Shown here: positions 46,076 through 56,897 of the stretch, in pieces
How positions within the stretch are numbered: the stretch's first letter is position 1
How the letters are laid out: every line of letters begins with the position of its first letter
Origin: Hymenobacter sp. PAMC 26628
GTDB lineage: Bacteria; Bacteroidota; Bacteroidia; Cytophagales; Hymenobacteraceae
Assembly: GCF_001562275.1 (NCBI RefSeq)
Contig: NZ_CP014304.1
Location: forward strand, 2,356,001-2,420,000
Direction of reading: 5' to 3'
Length of the DNA stretch: 64,000 nt
Made by a program: the position numbers and the translations under genes
Notes under the pieces: model-generated
What the model was told of the DNA's origin: nothing
Databases searched by the model: none
The model's input: the letters and a program-made list of their open reading frames with translations, nothing else

Positions 46076-47461
46076 TCAAATCCGGGCCCAGCCCAGGGCC
46101 CCGGCGGGGCCCCGCAGCAGGCTAAAGCCGTCCGCTTCCCCCAGCACGGCCACCGGGGTGCGGGCCGGCCAGGCAGCCACGGGCACCGCGGCGGGCTGTG
46201 CGGCTACTTCGGTGGCGCCGGGCAGCAGCAGGCGGCGCAGTGGCGCGGCCTCGGCCGGGCGCACGGCGGCGGCGGGCACGTAGCCCGGCCGGCCGGCGGC
46301 GGTGCGCACCCGTAGCAGGCCCCCCTGCTGGCCCAGCACCAAAAGCGGCGTTTGGGCAGGCAGGCGCGGGCCCCTGGCTGTGGCGCCGGCCGTGGCGGCC
46401 AGGGGCCCGGCGGCGCGCAGGCGCACCCAAGCGCCGCGCAGGTCGGGGCCGGTGGGCGGGGCAGCAGCAGGGCTGGCGCGGCGCACAAAGGGGAGCGGAT
46501 CGACGGCGCCGCGGCCGGCGCGGTAGATGCCAAAGTGCAGGTGCGGGGCCGTGGTGCGGGCGTTGCCGGTGTTGCCCACCAAGCCCAGGGTATCGCCGGG
46601 GCGCACGTGCTGGCCGGGCGTCACCAGCTGGCGGTCGAGGTGGGCGTAGTAGAGGTGCTCGTCGGTGCCGTCGGCGCTCAGCCACACTACATTGCCGCCC
46701 AGGCGGGTATTGCCCAGGCGCGTGACGGTGCCGGCCGCGGCGGCCACGGCGGGCGTGCCGCGGGGCGCAAAAATGTCGATGCCCTCGTGGCGGCGGGCCC
46801 CGCCGTCGCGGGCCACGCCCCAGAAGCTGCCGATGGCCGCGTCGGCCCGGCCCCGCACCGGGAAGGTGCCCAGGCTGGGCTCGCGGGTGAGGCGCAGGGT
46901 GTAGCGGCCGGCGGCCAGCAGCTCGGGCTGCACGCGCAGCAGGTGCTGGCCGCTGGCGTCGGCGCGGTAGCGGAAGTCGAGGGCGGCGGTGTCGGCGCTG
47001 GCCAGCGGCGCGGGGGCCCCGCCGGGGCCCACCTCAAAAGCATCGACAAACACGCGGGCCGTGCTGCCGGGGGCCAGCTCCAGGCGCACGCGCACCTGCT
47101 CGCCGGCCTGCACAGCAAAGCGGTAGCCGGCCGCCGCGGGCTGGCCGGGCAGGAAATACCCGGTTTCGGTGAAGGGCAGCGCCACCACCAGCGAGTCGCG
47201 CAGGGCGCGGTCGGCGGCGGCCAGCCAGGCCCGGCCGGCGGGGCCCCGGTCGAGGCCGGCCTGGCGCAAGCGGTGGGCGTAGGCCTCGTGCGGGGTGCGC
47301 TGCTGGAACAGCGCCTGCAAAGTTTGCTGCTTGCTGCACGCGCCCAACAGCAGCGCGGGCAGCCAAATAAGAAGGAAAAGGGGGCGGGAAAACAACTGGC
47401 GACGGGGCCGGGCAGCGGGGTAGTTCGTCCAAAAAAGCATCCCCCGCAACGCCGCCCGCAC
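46076..47461 (-). CDS. M23-family peptidase lipoprotein with C-terminal SH3-like region
   Basis: 461 residues. A lipoprotein signal ends LLIWLPALLLGACSKQ (Cys about 42). An N-terminal helical part and a beta domain (FAVQAGEQVRVRLELAPGST) precede the M23 lysostaphin-like domain: ARRHEGIDIFAPRGTPAVAA (zinc His and Asp), GGNVVWLSADGTDEHLYYAH, GNTGNARTTAPHLHFGIYRA (HLH). The C-terminal third contains two SH3-like segments (PLLVLGQQGGLLRVRT..GYV, PVAVLGEADGFSLL). It should cut peptidoglycan cross-bridges in the periplasm. An in-frame start further in (MLFWTNYP) is possible. Confidence 0.88.
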   Translation of the reverse strand: MRAALRGMLFWTNYPAARPRRQLFSRPLFLLIWLPALLLGACSKQQTLQALFQQRTPHEAYAHRLRQAGLDRGPAGRAWLAAADRALRDSLVVALPFTETGYFLPGQPAAAGYRFAVQAGEQVRVRLELAPGSTARVFVDAFEVGPGGAPAPLASADTAALDFRYRADASGQHLLRVQPELLAAGRYTLRLTREPSLGTFPVRGRADAAIGSFWGVARDGGARRHEGIDIFAPRGTPAVAAAAGTVTRLGNTRLGGNVVWLSADGTDEHLYYAHLDRQLVTPGQHVRPGDTLGLVGNTGNARTTAPHLHFGIYRAGRGAVDPLPFVRRASPAAAPPTGPDLRGAWVRLRAAGPLAATAGATARGPRLPAQTPLLVLGQQGGLLRVRTAAGRPGYVPAAAVRPAEAAPLRRLLLPGATEVAAQPAAVPVAAWPARTPVAVLGEADGFSLLRGPAGALGWARI

Positions 47462-47496
47462 CGGGCAAGTTCGCCGGGGCCCCGGCCGCGGGCCGC

Positions 47497-47504
47497 TACC
47501 TTTG
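47497..47504 (+). promoter_or_regulatory. -7 promoter box (TACCTTTG)
   Basis: An exact TAnnTTTG match 32 bases before the ATG at 47537. It sits in the gap between the divergent M23 and HMG-CoA lyase-like genes. No good -33 box is visible in the GC-rich upstream sequence. Confidence 0.5.
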
Positions 47505-47536
47505 GGGCCCCACCTACCCGCTCTTCTTTGCCGTTT

Positions 47537-48388
47537 ATGAAGCTCATCGAATGCCCCCGCGACGCCATGCAGGGCCTCCCAACTTTCGTCCCCACCGCCA
47601 CCAAAACCGCTTACCTCAACGCCCTGCTGCGCGTGGGCTTCGACACGCTCGACTTCGGCTCGTTTGTCTCGCCGAAGGCCATTCCGCAGCTGCGCGACAC
47701 GGCCGAAGTGCTGGCCGGGCTGGATTTGGGCGCCACGAAAACCAAGCTACTGGCCATCGTGGCCAACCGCCGCGGGGCCGAAACCGCCGTCCAGCACCCC
47801 GAAATCCACTACTTGGGCTTCCCGCTCTCGGTGTCGGAAACCTTTCAGCAGCGCAACACCAACCAAACCCGCGCCGGGGCCCTGGCCGACGTGGCCGCGA
47901 TGCAGGAGTTGTGCACGCAGGCCGGCAAAACGCTGGTTGTATACCTGTCGATGGGCTTCGGCAACCCCTACGGCGACGCGTGGAGCCCGGCGCTGGTGGT
48001 GGATTTCACGGCGCAGCTGGCGGCGCTGGGCGTGCGCATCGTGGCGCCGTCCGACACGGTGGGCGTGGGCACGGCGGCCACCGTGGGGGCCCTGTTCGCG
48101 GAGCTGATTCCGGCCTTCCCGGGCATCGAGTTTGGGGCCCACCTGCACACGCTGCCCACCGCCTGGCGCGCCAACGTGGCCGCCGCCTACCAGGCAGGCT
48201 GCCGCCGCTTCGACGGGGCCCTGGGCGGCTTTGGTGGCTGCCCCATGGCCGCCGACGACCTGACAGGCAACGTGGCCACGGAGCACCTCATTGGCTTTTT
48301 GACGGAGCAAGGCGAGCCGCTGGGGTTAGACCTGGGGGCCCTGCAAGAAGCGCAGGCGCTGAGCACGGCGGTGTTTGGGGGTCATTAA
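47537..48388 (+). CDS. Hydroxymethylglutaryl-CoA lyase-like enzyme
   Basis: 283 residues, near the about 300 typical. IECPRDAMQGLP replaces the usual EVGPRDGLQ but keeps the catalytic Arg-Asp. LDFGSFVSPKAIPQLRDT, VYLSMGFGNPYGDAWSPA, VRIVAPSDTVGVGTAATV, FGAHLHTLPTAWRANVAAAY (metal-binding HxH) and DGALGGFGGCPMAADDLTGN (active-site Cys loop) follow. It would cleave HMG-CoA into acetoacetate and acetyl-CoA in leucine catabolism, or act on a related substrate. The altered first motif leaves some doubt on substrate. Confidence 0.87.
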   Translation: MKLIECPRDAMQGLPTFVPTATKTAYLNALLRVGFDTLDFGSFVSPKAIPQLRDTAEVLAGLDLGATKTKLLAIVANRRGAETAVQHPEIHYLGFPLSVSETFQQRNTNQTRAGALADVAAMQELCTQAGKTLVVYLSMGFGNPYGDAWSPALVVDFTAQLAALGVRIVAPSDTVGVGTAATVGALFAELIPAFPGIEFGAHLHTLPTAWRANVAAAYQAGCRRFDGALGGFGGCPMAADDLTGNVATEHLIGFLTEQGEPLGLDLGALQEAQALSTAVFGGH

Positions 48389-48505
48389 TTCGGTCTTTCT
48401 TCCGAAGCATTGGCAGTGGCGTGGGCGCTGCGGGTCTGCGCGTTGCATGATTGCAACCAAGCCGGCTAGCCGCGGCTCTACTCACCGGACCTTCACTTTT
48501 GCCGC

Positions 48506-48883
48506 ATGAGAACCGTCGCCGCTCACTGCTTATTAAGCGCTTTGCTACTGGCCGCCAGCGGCTGCAAAAAGGACCAGGACGCCCAGGGGCCCTATGGCAC
48601 CTGCGCCCCGCAAACCCAATCCGTGAAGTCCGCAACTGACGTCGAGGGCACTGTCCAATTCGACACTGCGGTGCAGCAATACGTCATCTACCGGGCCGTG
48701 CCGGGCACCTACGACTCGATGGACATCGGCGTGGTGTGCAGCACGCTGCCCGCCGATTTGCAAGTGGCCAACGCGCCGGTGCGTTTCAGCGGCACGTACC
48801 GCGACTACGGCAACGCGCCCCAGGCGGGCCCCGCCGGCCGGACGTATTATTACCTGGAGCTAACCAAAGTAACGGCCCGCTGA
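48506..48883 (+). CDS. Small lipoprotein of unknown function
   Basis: 125 residues with signal MRTVAAHCLLSALLLAASGC (lipobox Cys20) then KKDQDAQG. The mature part, TVQFDTAVQQYVIYRAVPGT, DIGVVCSTLPADLQVANAPV, RFSGTYRDY, YYYLELTKV, looks like a compact beta-barrel. Similar small lipoproteins are common in this group. It precedes the LutA-like gene by 35 bases and may be co-transcribed. Confidence 0.75.
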   Translation: MRTVAAHCLLSALLLAASGCKKDQDAQGPYGTCAPQTQSVKSATDVEGTVQFDTAVQQYVIYRAVPGTYDSMDIGVVCSTLPADLQVANAPVRFSGTYRDYGNAPQAGPAGRTYYYLELTKVTAR

Positions 48884-48918
48884 ATGGGCGGCTGGCCGGG
48901 CCCGCTTACTTTTGCTTT

Positions 48919-49674
48919 ATGCCCACGCCTGCGCCCATTGTCGATATTTTCGTGCCCTGTTTTGTTGACCAGCTCTACCCGGCTACGGCCCTGAGCATGG
49001 TCAAAATCCTGGAGGCCGTGGGCTGCCAGGTGCACTACAACCCGGCCCAGACTTGCTGCGGCCAGCCTGCCTACAACGCCGGCCACCTGGGCCCCGCTCG
49101 CGCCGTGGCCGCCAAGTTTATCGAAGATTTCACGCCCGCGCCCGCCGCCCCGGGGCCCCGCTACGTGGTCAGCCCCTCGGCCTCGTGCATCGGCATGGTG
49201 CGCAACAGCTTCACCGAGCTATTTGCCGGCCAGCCCGAGGCCGCCGCCTGCCGCCCCGTGCAGGCCCGCGCCTACGAGCTGACCGAGTTTTTGGTGGACG
49301 TGCTGGGCGTCACGGCCATTCCGGGGGCCCAGCTGGCGGGCGCCTACACCTACCACGATTCGTGCTCGGGGCTGCGGGAGTGCGGCATCGGCCCGGGGCC
49401 CCGGCAGCTGCTCGACGGTGTGACGGGCCTCACGCGCCGCGAAATGGCCGAAACCAGTACCTGCTGCGGCTTCGGCGGCACGTTCGCCGTCAAGTTCCAG
49501 GCCATTTCGGTGGCCATGGCCCAGCAGAAAGTCGAGCACGCCCTCGACACTGGCGCCGACTACATCATCAGCACCGACGTGAGCTGCCTCATGCACCTCG
49601 AAGCCTACATCAAGAAGGAAAAGTTGCCCCTCAAGTGCCTGCACATCGCCGATGTGCTGGCCAGCGGCTGGTAA
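48919..49674 (+). CDS. lutA: (Fe-S)-binding protein, LutA/YkgE-like
   Basis: 251 residues. Two CCG domains: VPCFVDQLYPATALSMVKIL ... YNPAQTCCGQPAYNAGH, and YHDSCSGLRECG ... TSTCCGFGGTFAVKFQAISV, ending STDVSCLMHLEAYI. This is the LutA layout of L-lactate oxidation complexes (LutABC) and of YkgE. LutB and LutC are not in the window directly downstream, where an ABC remnant and a repeat lie, so it may be partnered elsewhere. ATG 48919 follows a TTACTTTTGC sequence, so translation may be nearly leaderless. Confidence 0.87.
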   Translation: MPTPAPIVDIFVPCFVDQLYPATALSMVKILEAVGCQVHYNPAQTCCGQPAYNAGHLGPARAVAAKFIEDFTPAPAAPGPRYVVSPSASCIGMVRNSFTELFAGQPEAAACRPVQARAYELTEFLVDVLGVTAIPGAQLAGAYTYHDSCSGLRECGIGPGPRQLLDGVTGLTRREMAETSTCCGFGGTFAVKFQAISVAMAQQKVEHALDTGADYIISTDVSCLMHLEAYIKKEKLPLKCLHIADVLASGW

Positions 49675-49719
49675 TTTGTAACGCAGAGGCCACGAGTCCG
49701 CGTGGTTGAATGGGTTGCG

Positions 49720-49890
49720 GCGTCGGGGCCCGCCAACGGGCAGCCAAGCCGGTGGGCACCACCCGCCCGGGGTTGGCCGTGAGCGTGCCCGCCAGCGTGG
49801 CCAGCAGGGCGCTTTTGCCCGCCCCGCTGGGACCCACCAGCGCCCAACGCTGGCCAGGCCCTGGGCCAGGTTGAGGCCAGTGAGCAGCGG
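49720..49890 (-). pseudogene. Remnant of an ABC transporter ATPase (Walker A region only)
   Basis: On the minus strand PLLTGLNLAQGLASVGRW and, in a shifted frame, VGPSGAGKSALLATLAG (Walker A, P-loop), TLTANPGRVVPTGLAARW. These are the first strands of an ABC ATPase domain. Nothing follows: no Q-loop, signature or Walker B. About 170 bases remain, with a frameshift around 49835. It sits between the LutA gene and a palindromic repeat, a likely deletion boundary. Confidence 0.65.
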
Positions 49891-49907
49891 CACTGGGATT
49901 CAGTTGA

Positions 49908-50093
49908 CAGTTATCAGATAACAGTTATCAGTTAGGCCGTCATGCTGAGCGTAACGAAGCGGAGTTGAAGCATCTCTACTGCGGCACTAATTCAATCGAT
50001 TAGTTTAGTCAGCGGTAGAGCTGCCTCGACTACGCGGACGCTAGATAATCATGACGGCCTAACTGCTCACTGATAACAGTTATCAGATAACTG
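49908..50093. repeat. Compound palindromic repeat before dapA's 3' end
   Basis: Outer arms CAGTTATCAGATAACAGTTA (49908 on) and its inverse ending CTG at 50093 enclose TAGGCCGTCATGCTGAGCGT and its partner CATGACGGCCTA. Inside are GAAGCATCTCTACTGCGGCA and CAGCGGTAGAGCTGCC, a degraded GAAGCATCT arm. It looks like a member of the GTCATGCTGAGC family inserted in a TTATCAG-type palindrome. It ends 4 bases before the dapA stop codon. Confidence 0.8.
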
Positions 50094-50096
50094 CCT

Positions 50097-50963
50097 CTAC
50101 AGCAGCTTCTGGATGCGGTCTTGCAGGCCGGGGGTGGCTTCTACGAGGGGCAGGCGCACGGTGGGCTCGCACACGCCCAGGGCGGCCAAGGCGGCCTTCA
50201 CGCCCACGGGGTTGCTCTCCTCGTACATCAGCGGGTTGAGGGGCAGCAGTTGGAACAGCAGGCGGCGGGCCAGGGCAAAGTCGCTGGCCAGGGCGGCGCG
50301 GGTCATGTCGGAAAAGCGGCGCGGCCAGGCGTTGGCCATCACCGAAATGGCACCCACGGCCCCGGCTGTGGCAATGAGCGCGGGCGTCATCATGTCGTCG
50401 CCGCTCAGCAGGGCAAAGCCCGCCGGCTTCAGGGCCCCGATGGCTAGGCATTGCTCCAAATTGCCGCTGGCCTCCTTGATGCCCACGATGTTGTGGTGGC
50501 GGGCCAGGCGCAGGGTGGTGTCGGCGCTGAGGTTGGAGCTGGTGCGGCCGGGCACATTGTAGAGCACCAGGGGCACCGGGCTGGCATCGGCCAAGTGCTG
50601 GTAATGCGCTACTAAGCCAGCCGGGCTGGGCTTGTTGTAGGCGGGGCTGGCCGAGAGCACGGCAAACACGCCCTGCAAATCGACGGTGCGGAACTGCTCG
50701 GCGACGGCAGCCGTGTCGTTGCCCCCGATGCCGTACATAATCGGCACGCGGCCCGCCACGTGGGCCTTGGCCGTGCGCAGCAGCTCGGCCCGCTCGGGGG
50801 CCGTCACGGTGGGCGACTCGCCGGTGGTGCCGTTGATGACGAGGTACTCCACGCCGCCTTCGAGGCAGTGGTCGAGCAAGCGGTGCCAAGCGGCGTAATC
50901 AATTGAAAAGTCCGCGGCAAAGGGCGTGACCAGCGCCACGCCGGTGCCGTGCAAAATATCCAT
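50097..50963 (-). CDS. dapA: 4-hydroxy-tetrahydrodipicolinate synthase
   Basis: Condenses pyruvate with aspartate semialdehyde, first committed step of lysine and diaminopimelate synthesis. 288 residues. GTGVALVTPFAADFSIDYAA, VINGTTGESPTVTAPERAEL (phosphate/substrate loop), YNVPGRTSSNL (catalytic Tyr) and NIVGIKEASGNLEQC (Schiff-base Lys), then ALLSGDDMMTPALIATAGAV. ATG 50963 matches the family start; the in-frame extension upstream is not DapA-like. Monocistronic in this window. Confidence 0.95.
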   Translation of the reverse strand: MDILHGTGVALVTPFAADFSIDYAAWHRLLDHCLEGGVEYLVINGTTGESPTVTAPERAELLRTAKAHVAGRVPIMYGIGGNDTAAVAEQFRTVDLQGVFAVLSASPAYNKPSPAGLVAHYQHLADASPVPLVLYNVPGRTSSNLSADTTLRLARHHNIVGIKEASGNLEQCLAIGALKPAGFALLSGDDMMTPALIATAGAVGAISVMANAWPRRFSDMTRAALASDFALARRLLFQLLPLNPLMYEESNPVGVKAALAALGVCEPTVRLPLVEATPGLQDRIQKLL

Positions 50964-51031
50964 GGGAGGGTAAAAATGAGGTAGCTTTACAGGCAAAAAT
51001 ACACGCCTTTCGCGCCCAGCGCTTCCGTTCC

Positions 51032-51970
51032 TTGCATTCTTCCGCTTACTTCCTACTGGCTACCCTGGCCCTGGCCTCGGCCTGCGAATCGAAAACCGCC
51101 ACCACCGGCGAGGCCAACGTGGCCGCCAAGTCGGCCACCATTGCCGCCACCAACGCCGCGGGCGAAGCCCCCGCCGACGCCCCCACTTCGGGCGCGGCTG
51201 CCACCGCCACCGACGAGGCCAACGCCGCCCCGGCCCCCGCGCCCGGCACCATCCCGGCCGCCAAAGCCGCCGACGCGGCCGCCATTTACGCCCGGCCCCA
51301 GGTGCCCATTCTGTGCTACCACCAGATCCGGGACTGGACCGGCCGCGACTCGAAAGGCGCTAAGGACTACATCGTTCCGGTGGCGGCCTTCAAAGCGCAC
51401 ATCAAAATGCTGGCCGATTCGGGCTACCACACCGTCTCGCCCGACCAGCTCTACGCCTACCTCACCACCGGGGCCCGGCTGCCGGCCAAGCCCATTATGC
51501 TCACGTTCGACGACACGGACCTGGACCAGTTCACCGTTGCCCGGCCCACCCTGGCGCAGTACGGCTTCAAGGCCATGTACTTCGTGATGACCGTGAGCCT
51601 GGGCCGCCCCCACTACATGAGCAAGGCGCAGGTGAAGCAGCTCTCCGACGAGGGCAACGTCATCGGCTCGCACACCTGGGACCACCACAACGTGAAAAAA
51701 TACCAGGGCCAGGACTGGGTGACGCAAATCGACAAGCCCACCAAAACGCTGGAAGAAATTACGGGCAAGAAAATAAATTACTTCGCCTACCCCTTCGGCC
51801 TCTGGAATACGCAGGCCTTCCCCGAGCTGAAGCAGCGCGGTTTTGTGGCCGCCTTCAGCTTGGCCGAAAAGCGCGACCAGCAGGACCCCCTCTTCACCAT
51901 CCGTCGCATCATCGCCAGCGGCTACTGGAGCCCGCGCACGCTGCACAACAGCATCGTGCAGAGCTTTTAG
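51032..51970 (+). CDS. Polysaccharide deacetylase lipoprotein (NodB-like)
   Basis: 312 residues from TTG 51032; no ATG is available before the signal (LLATLALASAC, lipobox Cys18). A low-complexity Ala/Thr/Pro linker of about 70 residues is followed by the NodB domain: VPILCYHQIRDW, PIMLTFDDTDLDQFTVARPT (motif 1 Asp-Asp), VIGSHTWDHHNV (motif 2 His pair), INYFAYPFGLWNTQAFPELK (motif 3). It should deacetylate a cell-wall or extracellular glycan. A terminator follows at 51995. Confidence 0.88.
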   Translation: MHSSAYFLLATLALASACESKTATTGEANVAAKSATIAATNAAGEAPADAPTSGAAATATDEANAAPAPAPGTIPAAKAADAAAIYARPQVPILCYHQIRDWTGRDSKGAKDYIVPVAAFKAHIKMLADSGYHTVSPDQLYAYLTTGARLPAKPIMLTFDDTDLDQFTVARPTLAQYGFKAMYFVMTVSLGRPHYMSKAQVKQLSDEGNVIGSHTWDHHNVKKYQGQDWVTQIDKPTKTLEEITGKKINYFAYPFGLWNTQAFPELKQRGFVAAFSLAEKRDQQDPLFTIRRIIASGYWSPRTLHNSIVQSF

Positions 51971-51994
51971 CACGATTTTGTTAGGCGCGATAAT

Positions 51995-52023
51995 AAAAAC
52001 CGGCCCCGTTGGCCGGTTTTTTT
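51995..52023. terminator. Rho-independent terminator
   Basis: AAAAACCGGCC and GGCCGGTTTTTTT around CCGTT, 25 bases after the deacetylase stop. Confidence 0.9.
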
Positions 52024-52054
52024 ACACCTTTACCGTTCTTCATTCCACTCGCTC

Positions 52055-53260
52055 ATGGCTCCTGCTTTCGCTTCGCACCACCGCTTTTTCCTTGCCATCA
52101 TCTCGTTAGCCGCCGGCCCCGGCTTGCTGGGCTGCGCCCGCACGGCCCCCGCCAGCAGCGGCGCCGACGAGCTGGTGTACATCGGCACCAACGTGGCCTC
52201 GGAGCAGGAGAACACCATTTACCTCTACCGCCTCAACCCCACCACGGGGGCCCTGGCGCCGGTGAGCGCCTACAAAGGCGGCGCCCAGCCCACGTACCTT
52301 ACCATGGACGCCGGCCACCGCCACCTCTACGCGGTGAGCGAAACGGGCAGCTTCAAGGGCCAGGACCACAGCGGTGGGGTAAGTACGCTGGCCATCGACG
52401 GGCGCACGGGGGCCCTCACGCTGCTCGGCCAGCAGCCCTCCACGGGGGCGTCGCCGTGCTACATCAGCCTCGACCACACCGGCAAAAACGCTTTGGTGGC
52501 CAACTACATGGGCAGCGCTACGGGCGGCAACGTGGCCATGCTACCGGTACAACCCGATGGCCAACTAGCCGCCGCCACCGCCACCGACCAGCACCAGCCG
52601 CCCGTGGGGCCCCACGCCAACCAGACCACGCCCCACGCCCACTCGCTGCTGCCCGACCCGGCCAACCGCTTCGCCTTTTCGGCCGACCTGGGCACCGATA
52701 AGGTGTACGGCTACCGCCTCGACGCGGCACAGCACACCTGGCAGGCCATGCCGACTCCGGCCTTCGCGGCGAAGCCCGGCGCGGGGCCCCGCCACCTCAC
52801 CTTCCACCCCAACGGCCGCTACGCCTACCTGGCCAACGAGCTGAACTCGACGGTGACGGCCCTGGCCTACGACGCGGCCGCTGGCACTTTTCGCGAACTG
52901 CAAACGCTGACCACGTTACCCACCGGCTTCACCGAGAACAATTCCGTGGCCGACGTGCACGTGGGGCCCAACGGTAAGTTCTTGTACACCTCCAACCGGG
53001 GCCGCAACAGCATCGCCGTGTTCGCCATTGCCGCCGATGGGCAGCTCGCGCCGATACAAGACGTGGACACACAGGGCAAAACACCCCGCAACTTCGCCCT
53101 CGACGCCAGTGGCCGCGTGCTGCTCGTGGCCAACCAGAATTCCAACAACGTATTTACCTACCAAGTTGATAAACAGACCGGTAAGCTCACGCCCACCGGC
53201 CAGCACGTGGACGTGCCTTCCCCCATGTTTGTGGAAGTCGTGCCTGATTTCACTAAGTAG
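52055..53260 (+). CDS. Lactonase-family beta-propeller lipoprotein (6-phosphogluconolactonase-like)
   Basis: 401 residues. A signal ending GPGLLGCARTAP (Cys27) is followed by a seven-bladed propeller: LVYIGTNVASEQENTIYLYR, QPTYLTMDAGHRHLYAVSET, SPCYISLDHTGKNALVANYM, TPHAHSLLPDPANRFAFSAD, AGPRHLTFHPNGRYAYLANE, VADVHVGPNGKFLYTSNRGR, TPRNFALDASGRVLLVANQN. This is the YbhE/Pgl-type lactonase family. Because it is exported, the physiological substrate is more likely an extracytoplasmic lactone than 6-phosphogluconolactone. Confidence 0.88.
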   Translation: MAPAFASHHRFFLAIISLAAGPGLLGCARTAPASSGADELVYIGTNVASEQENTIYLYRLNPTTGALAPVSAYKGGAQPTYLTMDAGHRHLYAVSETGSFKGQDHSGGVSTLAIDGRTGALTLLGQQPSTGASPCYISLDHTGKNALVANYMGSATGGNVAMLPVQPDGQLAAATATDQHQPPVGPHANQTTPHAHSLLPDPANRFAFSADLGTDKVYGYRLDAAQHTWQAMPTPAFAAKPGAGPRHLTFHPNGRYAYLANELNSTVTALAYDAAAGTFRELQTLTTLPTGFTENNSVADVHVGPNGKFLYTSNRGRNSIAVFAIAADGQLAPIQDVDTQGKTPRNFALDASGRVLLVANQNSNNVFTYQVDKQTGKLTPTGQHVDVPSPMFVEVVPDFTK

Positions 53261-53340
53261 CAGCTGGACGCTATGGCCCAAAAAGTAAAGCCGCTATTTG
53301 CGTTCAGATTATTATACAAATAATAACCAACTCTGAATTC

Positions 53341-54330
53341 ATGAATAAAGCACAATCACAGAAAACGGGAAAGCCTTATGAAGAACTTATATATAAAATA
53401 TATAAAGAATTAGAACCTTATGCTGAAACCCGATTAAATGATAAAATTATGGGTGTTGAGAGCGGTATAGAAAGAGAAATTGATATTTCAATAAAGTATA
53501 AAGTTGCTGTTACTCATGAGGTATTAATTATCATCCAAGCGAAAGATCATTTAAAAAAAGCCGATATAAAAATAATTGGCGAATTCAATTCTGTTATAAA
53601 AGATGTAAGGGCATCAAAGGGCATCCTAATTTGTAGCTCTGGATTCACTAAAACCGCTAAAAATTATGCCAAAAATCATAAGATAGAATTATGCTCAGCA
53701 CATGATGCTTCTAAAATGAATTGGAAGGCAGAAATTGAAATTCCAGTAATTAAAAGAAAAATTACTGTCAATTCGAGTTTAACTGGAGAATTTTTAGCAA
53801 TAGAAGGTATGGCTGGTAATGATATGATTATACCATTTCAAGTTAAAGGAGATGATGGAAAAGATGTAGATGTTCATGAGCTTTTAGCGAGAAAAATTCT
53901 TAATGGTGACCTCACAATAGCTAGAGGCTCACATAGCTACGCTATCCAACAGCAAATTAGTGCAACAACCTATTTATATGGTAAGATACCCACTGAAATA
54001 CCTTTCAATAACCCAACTATTAATTATACTAGTGATGATAGATGTTATTTTAAATATTTTAAACCAGAAGAATATAGAGGCCTTAAAAATTATATCACCG
54101 ATGAGTTTACGTTATCTTACATAGGTGTTAACAAAGGAGACCCCATCCTCTCTATTGTTGATAATGAATCGTGGGCTTACGTCGGCGAACCAAACACACT
54201 AGCAATAACAAATAATTGTGTATTTATACAACATCTATTTTTGATAAATACTATTGGAAATTACGGATACAATGGGTTCAAGGTGTACTGGATTCGTGAT
54301 GGTCAGTTATTTGATATATTAAATAAGTAA
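53341..54330 (+). CDS. Orphan Mrr-like restriction endonuclease-type protein in an AT-rich island
   Basis: 329 residues. Residues about 8-125 resemble the Mrr/PD-(D/E)XK nuclease domain: KPYEELIYKIYKELEP, GIEREIDISIKYKV (catalytic Asp), LIIIQAKDHLKKADIK (QxK), KGILICSSGFTKTAKNYAKN (the Mrr 'gFt..A..yA' helix) and IELCSAHDAS. The remainder (about 130-329) is an unrecognised beta-rich domain. No methylase or other restriction subunit is adjacent. Codon use and AT-richness differ strongly from the flanking genes, so it was probably acquired by transfer. A type IV-like anti-phage role or DNA repair role is inference. Confidence 0.75.
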   Translation: MNKAQSQKTGKPYEELIYKIYKELEPYAETRLNDKIMGVESGIEREIDISIKYKVAVTHEVLIIIQAKDHLKKADIKIIGEFNSVIKDVRASKGILICSSGFTKTAKNYAKNHKIELCSAHDASKMNWKAEIEIPVIKRKITVNSSLTGEFLAIEGMAGNDMIIPFQVKGDDGKDVDVHELLARKILNGDLTIARGSHSYAIQQQISATTYLYGKIPTEIPFNNPTINYTSDDRCYFKYFKPEEYRGLKNYITDEFTLSYIGVNKGDPILSIVDNESWAYVGEPNTLAITNNCVFIQHLFLINTIGNYGYNGFKVYWIRDGQLFDILNK

Positions 54331-54417
54331 TAGGGGTACAGAATCGCCCTATTACGAAACAAATTGCAGACCATACCAATAGATAGCGGCGGCATAACAG
54401 CCATTGATGGGAACGCC

Positions 54418-56633
<2,216 letters not shown>

Positions 56634-56648
56634 AACAACAATACTGTG

Positions 56649-56849
56649 CTACTGAGGTGGTGCTACCGGCGCGGCCGGGCCCGGGCCCACAGGGGCGCTG
56701 GGGCCCGTCGGAACGTCGGCGCCGTGGCCGCTTACTTCCACCTGCGGGCCTATGGGCAACACGGGATTGATGGGGGCTGCCGAGGGAAAGAACCGCTCAA
56801 ACAGCAGGATGGCCACCAGAACGGCCACAAACGACAGGAAGAATTTCAT
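56649..56849 (-). CDS. Small single-pass membrane protein
   Basis: 66 residues: an N-terminal hydrophobic helix (MKFFLSFVAVLVAILLFERF) then a Pro/Gly-rich tail (VPTGPSAPVGPGPAAPVAPP). The tail should face the periplasm. Function unknown. It lies in the same direction as the lipoprotein gene at 57497 and has a terminator at its 3' end. Confidence 0.65.
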   Translation of the reverse strand: MKFFLSFVAVLVAILLFERFFPSAAPINPVLPIGPQVEVSGHGADVPTGPSAPVGPGPAAPVAPPQ

Positions 56850-56897
56850 CGGGCAAAAAAGCAGGTAAACGTATTAAAACCGGAACAAATAGGGCCT

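Noticed and set aside
46352..47536. Apparent 395-residue N-terminal extension of the HMG-CoA lyase-like gene
   Set aside because: It is antisense to the M23 peptidase; the lyase homology begins at ATG 47537 after a -7 box.
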